Below, piece after piece: positions 8,453 through 17,988 of a stretch of DNA of 64,000 bases. The DNA comes from Noviherbaspirillum saxi (GTDB lineage: Bacteria; Pseudomonadota; Gammaproteobacteria; Burkholderiales; Burkholderiaceae_D). Both the position numbers and the translations under genes were made by a program. The DNA is taken from assembly GCF_003591035.1 (NCBI RefSeq), contig NZ_QYUO01000003.1, positions 248,001 through 312,000 on the forward strand, written 5' to 3'. The notes beneath the pieces were generated by a model. It was not told where the DNA came from and made no database searches. It saw nothing but the letters and a program-made list of their open reading frames with translations. Positions within the stretch are counted from its first letter, which is position 1, and every line of letters starts with the position of its first letter.

Positions 8453-8639
8453 ATGTCCTCCGATATGGAATTTCGACCTATCAGTATAGGCACCACCTGA
8501 CCGCTTGCAAAACGTTGCTTACTGCATAGGTGGAAGGAGGTGTCATAGCCAGCTATGGCGACGACGAGCAACGCTGCAGCGCGCCCGTTACAGCCAGAAA
8601 AATTATGCAAATTATCCCGGCGCAACTCCGGACCCGGCA

Positions 8640-9563
8640 TCAAACATTCTGATATTTTCGTCTGGAACCGGTCGGCCCGATCTGCTTTTCTATAAGCTCA
8701 AGCATCGCTTGCGCAGCGATCGACAGTGACTGGCCTTTGCGTTTGGCAATCAGGATAGGACGCATCAAATCCTTTGCGTCCAAAGGGATCGCAACGAGAT
8801 CGAGTTGCCGGAACTGGAATAAAGTGAGTTCAGGTACCAAGGTAATGCCTAAGCCCTGTTCGACCAGACCGGCTACGGTCGCCAGGTGCTCGACTTCAAA
8901 ACCTGAATGCACCGTCTGCACATCGCGCAGCAGGATGTCCACATGCTGCCGCACACTGGACGATTTGGCTAAATGGATGATCTCGTGTCCAGCCAGTTTG
9001 TTGACGTGAACAATACGCTTTTTCGCAAGAGGATGGTCGCGTCGGCACACCACATAGAACGGGTCGCTGCAGAGTGTTTTCGAGTCGAATTCCAGGAAGT
9101 TCGCGCCCGGAGCGGTGAGCACCAGATCGACCTTGCCTTGCCGAAGCAGTGACAGACACTGGTCGGACAGCGCGTCGTAAAGCGTCACCGCCACCCCTGG
9201 ATATAACTTTTTGTATTCAGCAATCACGGCCGGCAAACCATTGGCCGCCAACGAAGGCAGAGCCGCGACCGATACGCGCCCGCGGCGTCTTGCGACGTAA
9301 TCCGACATGTCATCGAATGCGGATTCGATTTCCGATACAAGCGAGCGCGCCACTTCGGCAAACAATTCCCCTTCCGGCGTCAGCGTGACATTGCGCGTGT
9401 CCCGCTCGAACAGCTTTGCACCGACGGCCGCTTCCAGCTTTTGGATCATGACGCTAAAAGCTGACTGGGAGGTATGGCAGCGCTCGGCTGCGCGAGTGAA
9501 ATGTTTCAAATCATCGAGGGCGATGAAAGCATAAAGCAGGCGGGTGGAAATATTGGCGTTCAT
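8640..9563 (-). CDS. LysR-family transcriptional regulator
   Basis: The 307-residue protein has an N-terminal winged helix (FTRAAERCHTSQSAFSVMIQ, then LEAAVGAKLFERDTRNVTLT) and a C-terminal periplasmic-binding-like effector domain. This matches the usual LysR length and order. It is divergent from the AtuA-like gene across a 140-base gap that contains a perfect LysR-type box (9588-9610). It most likely activates the AtuA/AtuA-C/Bug genes in response to their substrate and represses itself. Confidence 0.93.
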   Translation of the reverse strand: MNANISTRLLYAFIALDDLKHFTRAAERCHTSQSAFSVMIQKLEAAVGAKLFERDTRNVTLTPEGELFAEVARSLVSEIESAFDDMSDYVARRRGRVSVAALPSLAANGLPAVIAEYKKLYPGVAVTLYDALSDQCLSLLRQGKVDLVLTAPGANFLEFDSKTLCSDPFYVVCRRDHPLAKKRIVHVNKLAGHEIIHLAKSSSVRQHVDILLRDVQTVHSGFEVEHLATVAGLVEQGLGITLVPELTLFQFRQLDLVAIPLDAKDLMRPILIAKRKGQSLSIAAQAMLELIEKQIGPTGSRRKYQNV

Positions 9564-9587
9564 CCGTGGCCCTTTAGCATGGCAGAC

Positions 9588-9610
9588 ATTAATCTTGAAA
9601 ACAGATTAAT
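9588..9610. promoter_or_regulatory. LysR-type binding box between divergent genes
   Basis: ATTAATCT-tgaaaac-AGATTAAT has perfect 8-base arms around a 7-base spacer and contains the T-N11-A core of LysR sites. It lies 25 bases from the LysR start and about 94 bases from the AtuA-like start, a usual position for a shared activator site. Confidence 0.6.
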
Positions 9611-9703
9611 CCATCGCAAATATGCATTTTACTAAATTATTCGAGCACGCCACAATTCATTCATCGAATCCGCATTTTCAGTGATGCCCACCCAGGAGTT
9701 TCA

Positions 9704-11056
9704 ATGAAGCAAGTCAGAATAGGATCCGGCGCAGGTTATTCCGGTGATCGCATTGAACCTGCGGTTGAACTCGCTGAACGAGGCGAGCTTGATTACCTGA
9801 TTTTTGAATGCCTGGCAGAACGCACTATCGCCATTGCTCAGCGCGCCAAGATGAAGGACCCGGAAGCAGGCTACGATCCGCTGTTGGTGGATCGCATGCG
9901 GGCGGTCCTGCGTCCGTGCAGCGAAAAAGGTATCCGGATAATCACCAACATGGGGGCAGCCAATCCTCTGGCGGCTGCCGCAAAGGTGAGGGAAATCGCG
10001 CAGTCGATGAATCTGCGCAAGCTCAGGATCGCTGCTGTGCTTGGCGACGATGTGTTGGGCATATTGCAGACCGGCGATTACACCGACGATACCGGGCTTC
10101 CGCTCAATCGCCTTGGCAACCGTCTGCTGTCGGCCAACGCTTATCTGGGTGCGCAAGCTCTGGTCGAAGCGTTGGCGCAAGGCGCCGACATAGTTATTAC
10201 CGGGCGCGCCGCCGATCCCTCGTTGGTGATTGCACCGCTTATTCACGAGTTCGGCTGGGCCATGGACGACTGGCATCGCTTGGGCCAGGGCACCTTGGTC
10301 GGCCATCTGCTGGAATGCGCAGGACAAATTACAGGCGGCTATTTCGCAGATCCTGGTTACAAGGATGTCGCCGGACTCGCCCGTCTTGGATTTCCAATCG
10401 GAGAAGTGTCGGAAGACGGCACGGTCGTCATTACCAAAGTGCAAGGAAGTGGCGGCCAGGTGACGGCAGCAACCTGCAAGGAACAGATGCTGTATGAAAT
10501 CCATGATCCAGCCGCATATTTCACGCCGGACGTGGTGGCGGATTTTTCAGCAGTCGAGATCGTCGAGCTTGCGCCAGATCGGGTTCGGGTCAGCGGAGCC
10601 ACGGGACGTCCAAGGCCGGAAACCTTGAAAGTCTCCATTGGCTATATCGACAGCTATATCGGTGAAGGCCAGATGTCCTACGCAGGTCCCGGCGCGCTCG
10701 TGCGCGCGCGTCTCGCACTCGACATTGTTGCGGAGCGGCTGAAGATGACCGCTGTGCAGGCGAGCGAACTCCGCTATGACATTCTGGGTGTCAATGCGAT
10801 GCATGGCGACGCATTAGCCGCTTCGCATTCCGAGCCGTATGAAGTGCGTATCCGTGTGGCTGGACGCACCGACAACCTGCGCGAAGCTGAACGCATCGCC
10901 AATGAAGTGGAAAGCCTGTATACCTGCGGCCCGGCCGGTGGCGGCGGCGCGACGAAGTCTGCAAAGGATATCGTCGCGGTACTCTCGACCTTCCTGCCGC
11001 GCAGCGAAATAAAAACCTCTATTCAATTCGAGGAGTCCCGACATGCTGTTACGTGA
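9704..11056 (+). CDS. AtuA-like protein (DUF1446 / acyclic terpene utilisation family)
   Basis: The 450-residue protein starts MKQVRIGSGAGYSGDRIEPA and carries the family blocks DYLIFECLAERTIA, GIRIITNMGAANP, ADIVITGRAADPSL and YTCGPAGGGGATKS. This is the PF07287 core; AtuA is needed for citronellol/geraniol use in Pseudomonas, but its reaction is not established. An AGGAG site precedes the ATG. The next gene encodes the small AtuA-related C-terminal domain and overlaps this one by 14 bases. Many homologues carry that domain as a fusion. The other atu genes are not adjacent, so the substrate may be a different hydroxy- or branched acid. Confidence 0.85.
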   Translation: MKQVRIGSGAGYSGDRIEPAVELAERGELDYLIFECLAERTIAIAQRAKMKDPEAGYDPLLVDRMRAVLRPCSEKGIRIITNMGAANPLAAAAKVREIAQSMNLRKLRIAAVLGDDVLGILQTGDYTDDTGLPLNRLGNRLLSANAYLGAQALVEALAQGADIVITGRAADPSLVIAPLIHEFGWAMDDWHRLGQGTLVGHLLECAGQITGGYFADPGYKDVAGLARLGFPIGEVSEDGTVVITKVQGSGGQVTAATCKEQMLYEIHDPAAYFTPDVVADFSAVEIVELAPDRVRVSGATGRPRPETLKVSIGYIDSYIGEGQMSYAGPGALVRARLALDIVAERLKMTAVQASELRYDILGVNAMHGDALAASHSEPYEVRIRVAGRTDNLREAERIANEVESLYTCGPAGGGGATKSAKDIVAVLSTFLPRSEIKTSIQFEESRHAVT

Positions 11057-11360
11057 CATTGCGCATTCGCGGGCCGGCGACAAAGGGAATATTTCGAATA
11101 TTTCTGTCATCGCCTACGATCCGAAAGATTATCCGCTACTCGAAAAGTACCTGACTGCAGAACGTGTAAAGGAACATTTCTCGCAGATCGTGCAGGGACA
11201 GGTGCGCCGCTATGCCCTTCCGACGATAGGCGCGTTGAACTTCGTTCTGGAGCAGGCGCTGACAGGCGGGGTCACCCGATCGTTGGCACTGGATGCGCAC
11301 GGCAAATCCTTAAGCTCGGCCATGTTAAGCCTGGACATTCCGGACGCGGACAAGGGGTAA
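11043..11360 (+). CDS. AtuA-related small C-terminal domain protein
   Basis: The 105-residue protein starts MLLRDIAHSRAGDKGNISNI and keeps the block RYALPTIGALNFVLEQAL, both typical of the domain that ends longer AtuA-type proteins. GAGGAGTCCC lies before its ATG, inside the 3' end of the AtuA-like gene, so the two are translationally coupled and probably form one complex. The function is unknown beyond that association. Confidence 0.82.
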   Translation: MLLRDIAHSRAGDKGNISNISVIAYDPKDYPLLEKYLTAERVKEHFSQIVQGQVRRYALPTIGALNFVLEQALTGGVTRSLALDAHGKSLSSAMLSLDIPDADKG

Positions 11361-11438
11361 TCCTTCTTTGAACGTTCCGCGCTCTGCAGCACAGGCCAAT
11401 TCGCAATCTATTTACCATTTATCCCAAGGAGACATGCA

Positions 11439-12413
11439 ATGAATTATAAAAAGCTACCCAATCTTTTCCTGCTCGCCGCATGCGCGGTGGTCGCCACCGG
11501 TGCGTCGGCCCAATCGCAATTTCCTGAAAAGCCGATCCGGTTCGTCGTCCCCTTCGCTTCCGGCACAGCTACGGATCAGCTTGCACGTGCATTGGGACAA
11601 GCGGTGACACAAGAAACCAAACACCAGGTTATTGTCGACAATAAGCCGGGCGGTAACGGTTTCATCGGCGCCAGCGAGGCGGCGCGCGCCGCGCCGGACG
11701 GATACACCGTGTTCATCACGACGAATACCACCCATGCGGCGGCCGAGCATTTGTACAAAAAGCTGCCTTATGATCCGGTAAAGGACTTTGCACCGATCAC
11801 GGGTCTTGGCAAAGGTGGCCAGATCATGGTAGTCAATAGTCAGTTCCCGTCTGCGACCGTGAAAGATTTCATCGCACTGGCAAAAAAGGATCCGGGCAAA
11901 CTGACTTTCGGCAGCGGCAGTTCATCCAGCCGGATTGCGGGCGAACTGTTCCAGCAACTGGCTGGCGTGCAACTGCTCCACGTTCCCTACAAGAGCAATA
12001 CTTTCGCCGTCACCGATCTTCTTGGCGGCCAGATCCAGATGATGATTACCGATTCGGCGACAGGTATGCCACACGTCAAGAGCGGTAAACTGCGTGCATT
12101 GGGATACTCGGCCAAGACACGTTCGCCTCTTGCACCAGACGTTCCTACGATCGAAGAAGCCGGCGTGAAGGGTTATGACATCGGTTACTGGTTCGCCGCT
12201 TATGCGCCAGCAAAAACGCCGCAGCCCATCATCGCCCGGCTCAATGAACTGCTGACCAAGGCGGCAAAGAGCCCCGCCGCGAACAGTGCATTCTATGCGA
12301 CCAGCGGAACCGAAGTGTTTGTCACGTCACCGGAAGAGCTGGCGAAGTTTCAATCTTCCGAGTCCAGGAAATGGGGTGAGATCATCCAGAAGGCCGGGAT
12401 TGAAAAGGAATAA
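11439..12413 (+). CDS. Bug-family (TctC-like) periplasmic solute-binding protein
   Basis: The 324-residue protein has a signal peptide (cleavage after GASAQ) and the Bug signatures: FPEKPIRFVVPFASGTATDQ, IVDNKPGGNGFIGASEAARA, PDGYTVFITTNT and DVPTIEEAGVKGYD. An AAGGAGACA site precedes the ATG. Bug proteins bind carboxylates or amides for TctAB transporters, but most are orphans like this one. No tctA or tctB is near. Co-direction with the AtuA-like pair suggests that it captures the substrate of that pathway. Confidence 0.92.
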   Translation: MNYKKLPNLFLLAACAVVATGASAQSQFPEKPIRFVVPFASGTATDQLARALGQAVTQETKHQVIVDNKPGGNGFIGASEAARAAPDGYTVFITTNTTHAAAEHLYKKLPYDPVKDFAPITGLGKGGQIMVVNSQFPSATVKDFIALAKKDPGKLTFGSGSSSSRIAGELFQQLAGVQLLHVPYKSNTFAVTDLLGGQIQMMITDSATGMPHVKSGKLRALGYSAKTRSPLAPDVPTIEEAGVKGYDIGYWFAAYAPAKTPQPIIARLNELLTKAAKSPAANSAFYATSGTEVFVTSPEELAKFQSSESRKWGEIIQKAGIEKE

Positions 12414-12571
12414 TTACACCTGGCAGGAGCTTGTTCTGATCATCCGCGATTCAAGCAGACAACCTCATTCCCGGCGACGGGCGGTTCACCGCAGTGGGTA
12501 GTTCAGGGTACCCGTCCTGGCGATGGCCGTTTTGTTGTTCATTGCACGCTCCTGTTCTGCTTCGCTACCGG

Positions 12572-14224
12572 TCACGCCGGTCCAACCAGCTTCCGGCTAA
12601 TCATGCCGCTCGTCAGCATCTCCGGCTTGGCCGGTGCGGGCGTGACGTCATATTCTGCCGGTGGCTGGTGATTCGTTGCCTCCACCCGGAACACACTGAC
12701 TGCGCATGCCAGCAAGCCGGCTTCCTCGCGCATGCGCTCCGCCGCAGCCGCTGCTTCCTCAACCAGCGCTGCATTCTGGTTGGTCGCCTCGTCGATCTGC
12801 GTGAACGCCTGGTTGATCTGTTCAATATCGGTGCTCTGCTCGGCGCTGGCCGCTGAAATCTCCACGATGATGTCGGTGACACGCTGCACGCTCGTCACTA
12901 CCTCGTCCATCGTCGTGCCCGCCTGCCCCACCAGCTTGCTGCCGGCGTTCACCCGGTCGACCGAATCGCCGATCAATTGCTTGATTTCCTTCGCCGCGCC
13001 GGCGCTGCGCTGTGCCAGACTGCGCACTTCAGCTGCGACCACCGCAAAACCACGGCCCTGCTCGCCGGCACGCGCCGCTTCCACCGCCGCATTCAGCGCA
13101 AGGATATTGGTCTGGAACGCAATGCCGTCGATCACGCTAATGATGTCGACAATCTTGCGTGCGGATTCATTGATCGATTCCATCGTCTCGACCACCTGCC
13201 CCACTACGTCACCGCCCTTTGTCGCTACTTGCGACGCGGTGGCCGCAAGCTGGTTCGCCTGGCGCGCATTGTCAGCATTTTGCTTGACCGTCGAAGTCAG
13301 CCCCTCCATCGAGGCGACGGTACGTTCCACCGAACCGGCCTGCTGTTCCGTGCGCGACGCGAGATCCATATTACCGGTGGCAATCTCGGCGGACGCAATG
13401 CTGATGGCCTCGATGCCGGTACGGACATCGGCGACAATGCGTGCAAGGCTTTCGTTCATCTCCTTCAGCGACTGGACCAGCATGCCGGTTTCATCCTGGC
13501 TCGTCACTTCGATGGTCGCAGTCAGATCGCCGGCGGCCACGCGCTTGGCCAGTTCCACTGCCTGGCGCAAGGGCCGCGTGATGCTGCGTGTGACGAACAG
13601 GCCGATCATCACCGCCAGGACACAAGCGCCGCCTGCCAGCGCGATCATGACAATGACCGAACGCTTGGCGTCATCTATCGCAGTCCGGCTGCTGCTGACC
13701 ATTGCATCGGCATGGTAGGTAATCAACTGATTCAAGGCCTGGAAATAGGCGACCTGCGCCGTTTGCACAGTGGTATAGAGAATGTCCTTGGCCTGATCCC
13801 TGTCACCCGCCTTGACGAGCTGTTTGAAGCGCTCCAGTTCCGATGTGAACTTATCCCGCGCGTCCACGAGACCTTTCTTCATCTCGAGTTCGTCGGGGGA
13901 CGCGGCGGGTTTCTGGTTGAGTTCACCGATGCTCTTGTCGACGAACTCCATCGACTGCTCAACGCCCGAGAGATAAGTTTTGATTTCTTCCTGGTCGGTT
14001 GCAAACAGGATGTCGCGCATGGTTTGCACCGCGTCGAACAGATCTGACTTGATGCCGTTGGCCAACGCCGTCTGCGGGTAACGTTCATTGACCATCACCT
14101 CGACATTCCGGTTGATATGTACCAGCTTGACGGCACCGAACAGGATCACCACCACCATGACGGCAATTGCCATGCCAAAGCCGATTGTGAGCCGTTGTCC
14201 GATTTTCAGGTTTTTCAGTTTCAT
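12572..14224 (-). CDS. Methyl-accepting chemotaxis protein
   Basis: The 550-residue receptor has a first membrane segment at about 12-32, a periplasmic four-helix-bundle sensor domain, a second membrane segment near 190-212, a HAMP domain and a cytoplasmic signalling domain. The signalling tip is fully conserved (IDGIAFQTNILALNAAVEAA, then GRGFAVVAAEVRSLAQRS). There is no NWETF-like pentapeptide at the C-terminus, so adaptation enzymes must reach it another way. No che genes are nearby. It may steer cells to the hydrophobic or sulfated substrates handled by this region; that is inference. Confidence 0.94.
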   Translation of the reverse strand: MKLKNLKIGQRLTIGFGMAIAVMVVVILFGAVKLVHINRNVEVMVNERYPQTALANGIKSDLFDAVQTMRDILFATDQEEIKTYLSGVEQSMEFVDKSIGELNQKPAASPDELEMKKGLVDARDKFTSELERFKQLVKAGDRDQAKDILYTTVQTAQVAYFQALNQLITYHADAMVSSSRTAIDDAKRSVIVMIALAGGACVLAVMIGLFVTRSITRPLRQAVELAKRVAAGDLTATIEVTSQDETGMLVQSLKEMNESLARIVADVRTGIEAISIASAEIATGNMDLASRTEQQAGSVERTVASMEGLTSTVKQNADNARQANQLAATASQVATKGGDVVGQVVETMESINESARKIVDIISVIDGIAFQTNILALNAAVEAARAGEQGRGFAVVAAEVRSLAQRSAGAAKEIKQLIGDSVDRVNAGSKLVGQAGTTMDEVVTSVQRVTDIIVEISAASAEQSTDIEQINQAFTQIDEATNQNAALVEEAAAAAERMREEAGLLACAVSVFRVEATNHQPPAEYDVTPAPAKPEMLTSGMISRKLVGPA

Positions 14225-14263
14225 GTTTTCCCCTCTCCTCGTGGCTGCTCTTGATATTGCTGA

Positions 14264-14282
14264 CCGCCGGCCAGGCCGGCGG
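14264..14282. repeat. Inverted repeat between the RND and chemoreceptor genes
   Basis: CCGCCGGCC-a-GGCCGGCGG is a near loopless 9+9 palindrome. A run of six T follows on the plus strand, but both neighbouring genes lie on the minus strand, so a terminator role for them is doubtful. Confidence 0.4.
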
Positions 14283-14322
14283 TGGTCGCTTTTTTATGTA
14301 CGCAGTGCAGCGTTGTAAGCCT

Positions 14323-16767
14323 TCAGGCGCGTTTTGCCTCCTGTACGACTTGTTCTACAGCTTCTCCCTGGCTTTGCGCCGCGACATTGCCAACGCCGCG
14401 CAACAGGAAGTGCGACAGCGCCGGAATCAACACCAGGGCGCCCACCATGTTCCAGATGAACATGAAGGTCAGCAAAATGCCCATGTCAGCCTGGAACTTG
14501 ATCGGCGACCAGGCCCAGGTGATCACACCCGCAGCCAGCGTCACACCGACCAGCGCCACCACCTTGCCGGTAAAGCGCAATGCATGGCGATACGCATCAG
14601 CCAGCGTTGCGCCCGCGCGCTGCTGCTGCAACTGGATCGAGAGCAGATACAACGCATAGTCGACGCCGATGCCGACACCCAAGGCGATTACCGGCAAGGT
14701 CGCGACCTTCACGCCCATGCCCAGCGCTACCATCAGCGCTTCGCACAGGATCGAGGTAATCACCAGCGGCACCACTGCCACCACCACCGCGCGCCAGCTG
14801 CGGAAGGTGATGAAGCACAGCAGGATCACCGCCGCATAGACGTATAGCAACATCGTGACATTGGCCTGCTTGACCACGATGTTCGTGGCTGCTTCGATGC
14901 CGGCGCTACCTGCGGCCAGCAGGAACTGGCGCTCCGGCGTGCTGTGTTCTTTGGCGAACTGGTCCGCTGCCTTCACTATCCGGTCCAAGGTCTCGGCCTT
15001 GTGATCGGCGAGATAGGCGACCACCGGCATGACCGAGCATTCGTTGTTGAACAGGTCCGGGTTGCTGGTGGACGCGGTACGCGCTGCATAGTTCAGCACA
15101 TCCTGGTTCGGCGAGATGGCCAGCCACTTGCTGCTGCCCTCGAAAGTGCCGGCAGTGATCTTGCGCACCGCATCGGGCAAGGACACCGTGGTTTGCACAC
15201 CAGGAACTTGCTGCAGCATCCAGCCCAAACGGTCGGTTTCCATCAGCGTGGCGTATTCCAGGCAGCCTTCCGGTTTCGTCTTGACGATCACCGCGAACTG
15301 GTCGTTGGACAAGGAATACTTGCCGGTGATGTAGGCATTGTCGAGGTTGTAGCGCGAGTTCGGGCGCAGTTCCGATGCGCCAGGATCGAGGTCGCCGATC
15401 TTCAGGTTCAGGCTGACGACAAAGCCGGCCACCCCAATCAAGAGCGAGACGGCGATGGCACCTATGGCCCAGCGCCGCTCGGTAAAGCGTTCCAGCCATT
15501 TCCAGATGCCGCCTTCTTCGCGTTGTTCAGCCTGCAAGGCACGCTCGGCCGCCTTCTTGCTCACGCCGGTATACGACAGCAATACCGGCAGCAGCACGAG
15601 ATTGGTGAACACGAGCAAGGCCACCCCCAGGCTGGCAGTAATTGCCAGATCCTGAATCACTGGAATATCGATCAACATCAATACGGCAAACCCGACCGCA
15701 TCGGCCGCCAGGGCAGTCAAACCAGCGAGGAACAAGCGGCGGAACGTGTAACGTGCGGCGACCAGCTTATGCGTGCCGCGGCCGACATCCTGCATGATAC
15801 CGTTCATCTTTTGCGCGCCGTGCGACACACCAATCGCAAACACCAGGAACGGTACCAGGATCGAGTACGGATCGAGCTCGTAACCGAGTGTCGTCACCAA
15901 GCCCAATTGCCACAACACCGCCACCAGCGAACAAAGCAAGACGAGGGTCGTACTGCGCGTGCAGCGCGTCCACCAGAAGATGATGGCAGCGGCGATCACA
16001 GCAGCCACACCGAAATAAATCATCATCTGCTGCAAGCCGGCCAAGAGGTCACCCACCACCTTGGCAAAGCCGACGATACGGATCTCGATCTCGGCCCCTT
16101 CGGCTTGCGCATACTTGGCGCGGATGTCTTCCAGTCGCTTGGACAGTTCTTGGTAATCGAGCGCAGCACCCGTACGCACGTCCTTGTCCATCAGCGGCAC
16201 GAAAATCATGCTGGACTTGTAATCGGTACCGACCAGGCTGCCGTAGATCTGCGCGCGGGCGATGTTCTGGCGCAATTGCTCGGTGTGCTTGGGCGAACCG
16301 TCGTAGTTGTCCGGCATCACGGGGCCGCCGCTGAAACCCTCTTCGGTTACCTCGTTCCAGCGTACCACTGGCATCCACAGCGATTTGACGTTGGCGCGGT
16401 CGACACCCGGCGTCAGGAACAGTTCATCGTTGATCTGCTTCAACGCCTGCAGATACGCAGGGTCGAAAATGTCACCGTTCTTATTCTCGACTACGATGCG
16501 CAGCGCATTGCCCAAACCCTTCAGCTCATTGCGGTTCTCGAGGAAGTTCTTGATGTACGGCTGGTTGTGCGGGATCGTCTTTTCGAAGGCCGCATTCAGC
16601 GTCAGCTTGGTGGCCTGGAAGCCCAGCACCACTGTGGTCAGCACACAGGCGAGAATCACCAGCAGGCGGTTGTTGAAAATCAGCCGCTCGAAACGGCTGC
16701 CGGAGTTGCGGTCGAAATCCTTCAACTCGCGGATGGGCGGCATGTCGTCGATGTTGTTCGTTAGCAT
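14323..16767 (-). CDS. RND-superfamily permease (MMPL / HAE3 type)
   Basis: The 814-residue protein has the RND layout: a single N-terminal membrane segment, a large periplasmic loop, a block of five or six segments, then the same again. The signatures IALGVGIGVDYALYLLSIQL and FVLFAIGVSHGAQKM-like blocks belong to the MMPL/HAE3 group, which moves lipids, hopanoids or other hydrophobic molecules. It is the last gene of a minus-strand set with the YCF48 propeller, DUF1329 and DUF1302 proteins. The YCF48 stop lies only 17 bases before its start. It is probably the inner-membrane pump of a trans-envelope system. Confidence 0.9.
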   Translation of the reverse strand: MLTNNIDDMPPIRELKDFDRNSGSRFERLIFNNRLLVILACVLTTVVLGFQATKLTLNAAFEKTIPHNQPYIKNFLENRNELKGLGNALRIVVENKNGDIFDPAYLQALKQINDELFLTPGVDRANVKSLWMPVVRWNEVTEEGFSGGPVMPDNYDGSPKHTEQLRQNIARAQIYGSLVGTDYKSSMIFVPLMDKDVRTGAALDYQELSKRLEDIRAKYAQAEGAEIEIRIVGFAKVVGDLLAGLQQMMIYFGVAAVIAAAIIFWWTRCTRSTTLVLLCSLVAVLWQLGLVTTLGYELDPYSILVPFLVFAIGVSHGAQKMNGIMQDVGRGTHKLVAARYTFRRLFLAGLTALAADAVGFAVLMLIDIPVIQDLAITASLGVALLVFTNLVLLPVLLSYTGVSKKAAERALQAEQREEGGIWKWLERFTERRWAIGAIAVSLLIGVAGFVVSLNLKIGDLDPGASELRPNSRYNLDNAYITGKYSLSNDQFAVIVKTKPEGCLEYATLMETDRLGWMLQQVPGVQTTVSLPDAVRKITAGTFEGSSKWLAISPNQDVLNYAARTASTSNPDLFNNECSVMPVVAYLADHKAETLDRIVKAADQFAKEHSTPERQFLLAAGSAGIEAATNIVVKQANVTMLLYVYAAVILLCFITFRSWRAVVVAVVPLVITSILCEALMVALGMGVKVATLPVIALGVGIGVDYALYLLSIQLQQQRAGATLADAYRHALRFTGKVVALVGVTLAAGVITWAWSPIKFQADMGILLTFMFIWNMVGALVLIPALSHFLLRGVGNVAAQSQGEAVEQVVQEAKRA

Positions 16768-16784
16768 TGCATTCTTTCTTTGTT

Positions 16785-17846
16785 TTACTTCAGCGCTTCG
16801 ACACGCACGCCACCCATGCCGGCCAGCGCAATCGCGCCGTTGCTGGCTTCAGACACAGCAAATGCCGGGCCCGTCGTCGCGACTTTCACGCGGTTGAAGC
16901 TGGTGCCGTTATCGCTGGACAGCAGCACGTGGCCTGCCTGGCTAACCAGGACGACAGAACCATCCGAGCGTACGAGGCCGCTTGCCAAACCTGCATTGAC
17001 ACCGGTGTCGACCTTGGTCCAGGAAGCACCGCCATCGTTGCTTCGGTACGCATTGCCACGCAAGCCGTACACCAGCACCAAATCCGCCGTACCGGCAACG
17101 CCAAACAGCGTGCCTTGATACGGCAGGTCTACGTGCGTAAAACGCCGCTGCACACGGTCGAATTTGAGCACCAAGCCTTGTTCGCCGGCGATGAACAGCG
17201 TGCCGCCGGCCGGGCGGATCGCATACAAGTGCAAGCCCTTCGGGTTGTCGACACGATCCAACCATGGCATCCAGCTCTGGCCGCCATCTTCGGTACGCAG
17301 AATCAGGTTGAATGCGCCGATGACGAAACCTCTCTTATCGTCTTCGAACCAGACATCGAGGAAGGGTTTATCGGCGCCTTGTGCGGCGAACGCCTCGGCG
17401 TCCTGCTGCAGGCGTTGTGCGACAGGATCGTTCGGATTGGCCGGCTTGCCATACTGCTTGACCAGCAAGTCGGCGGCCTGCTTGCCATCGAGTTGCTTGG
17501 TCCAGGTGGCACCGCCATCGGTGGTATGCAGGATCACGCCTTCATGGCCGACCGCCCAGCCCTTCTGCGCACTTGGGAAATACAGAGCCGTGAGGTCGGA
17601 ACTGAGCGGCACTTCGGCCTGCGTCCAGTTCTGGCCGTCATCGGAATACAGGATGTGGCCGCGCTGGCCCGCTGTAACGAGGCGCTTGCCCGCCAGCGCC
17701 AATGCATTGAGCGGCGCGCGCAGCGCCAGAGAACTCTTGGCTGCCGGTAGTGCCAGCGGCGTGTGAAAGATGGGTTCAGCAGCAGCCGAACCTGCAATAA
17801 TGGCAGCCCCCAGCACAAGCGGGGGCAATAAAGTTTTGTACTGCAC
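16785..17846 (-). CDS. YCF48-like beta-propeller protein, periplasmic
   Basis: The 353-residue protein has a signal peptide (MQYKTLLPPLVLGAAIIAGS, ending AAA) and repeated propeller blades with BNR/YCF48 motifs: ILYSDDGQNWTQ, ILHTTDGGATWTK, ILRTEDGGQSWMPW, AYRSNDGGASWTKV and LLSSDNGTSFNRV. YCF48/HCF136 helps photosystem II assembly in phototrophs, but in non-phototrophs such proteins accompany transport gene sets. Here it sits between DUF1329 and an RND permease. I infer a periplasmic scaffold for that transporter. Confidence 0.88.
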   Translation of the reverse strand: MQYKTLLPPLVLGAAIIAGSAAAEPIFHTPLALPAAKSSLALRAPLNALALAGKRLVTAGQRGHILYSDDGQNWTQAEVPLSSDLTALYFPSAQKGWAVGHEGVILHTTDGGATWTKQLDGKQAADLLVKQYGKPANPNDPVAQRLQQDAEAFAAQGADKPFLDVWFEDDKRGFVIGAFNLILRTEDGGQSWMPWLDRVDNPKGLHLYAIRPAGGTLFIAGEQGLVLKFDRVQRRFTHVDLPYQGTLFGVAGTADLVLVYGLRGNAYRSNDGGASWTKVDTGVNAGLASGLVRSDGSVVLVSQAGHVLLSSDNGTSFNRVKVATTGPAFAVSEASNGAIALAGMGGVRVEALK

Positions 17847-17879
17847 GTCTCGCTCCGTCCAATGTTAATTCGATGTGGG

Positions 17880-17967
17880 CGCCCCGAGGGTGTTACACGC
17901 TCTTGGGGCGATACACGCTCTCGGGAGCGTTTGAATTTATTTGCGGCACCGAAAAGTCCGGTGCCGC
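17880..17967. repeat. Three consecutive hairpins in the DUF1329-YCF48 gap
   Basis: Stem-loops occur at 17880-17910 (CGCCCC/GGGGCG), 17915-17930 (ACGCTC/GAGCGT) and 17943-17967 (GCGGCACCG/CGGTGCCGC, the strongest). The first two also share an ACACGCTCT repeat. In transcription order they follow the DUF1329 stop and precede the YCF48 start. A partial terminator or an mRNA-stability barrier that lowers RND/YCF48 expression relative to DUF1302/DUF1329 is plausible. Confidence 0.5.
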
Positions 17968-17988
17968 ACACGCATTGACTAAATTGTC

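Noticed and set aside
14264..14300. Terminator with a T-tract
   Set aside because: The T-run follows the hairpin only on the plus strand, while both neighbours are transcribed from the minus strand.
14944..16764. Long plus-strand open frame (606 codons) opposite the RND permease gene
   Set aside because: It mirrors a well-supported gene, has no family signature or ribosome site, and its composition is that of a high-GC shadow frame.
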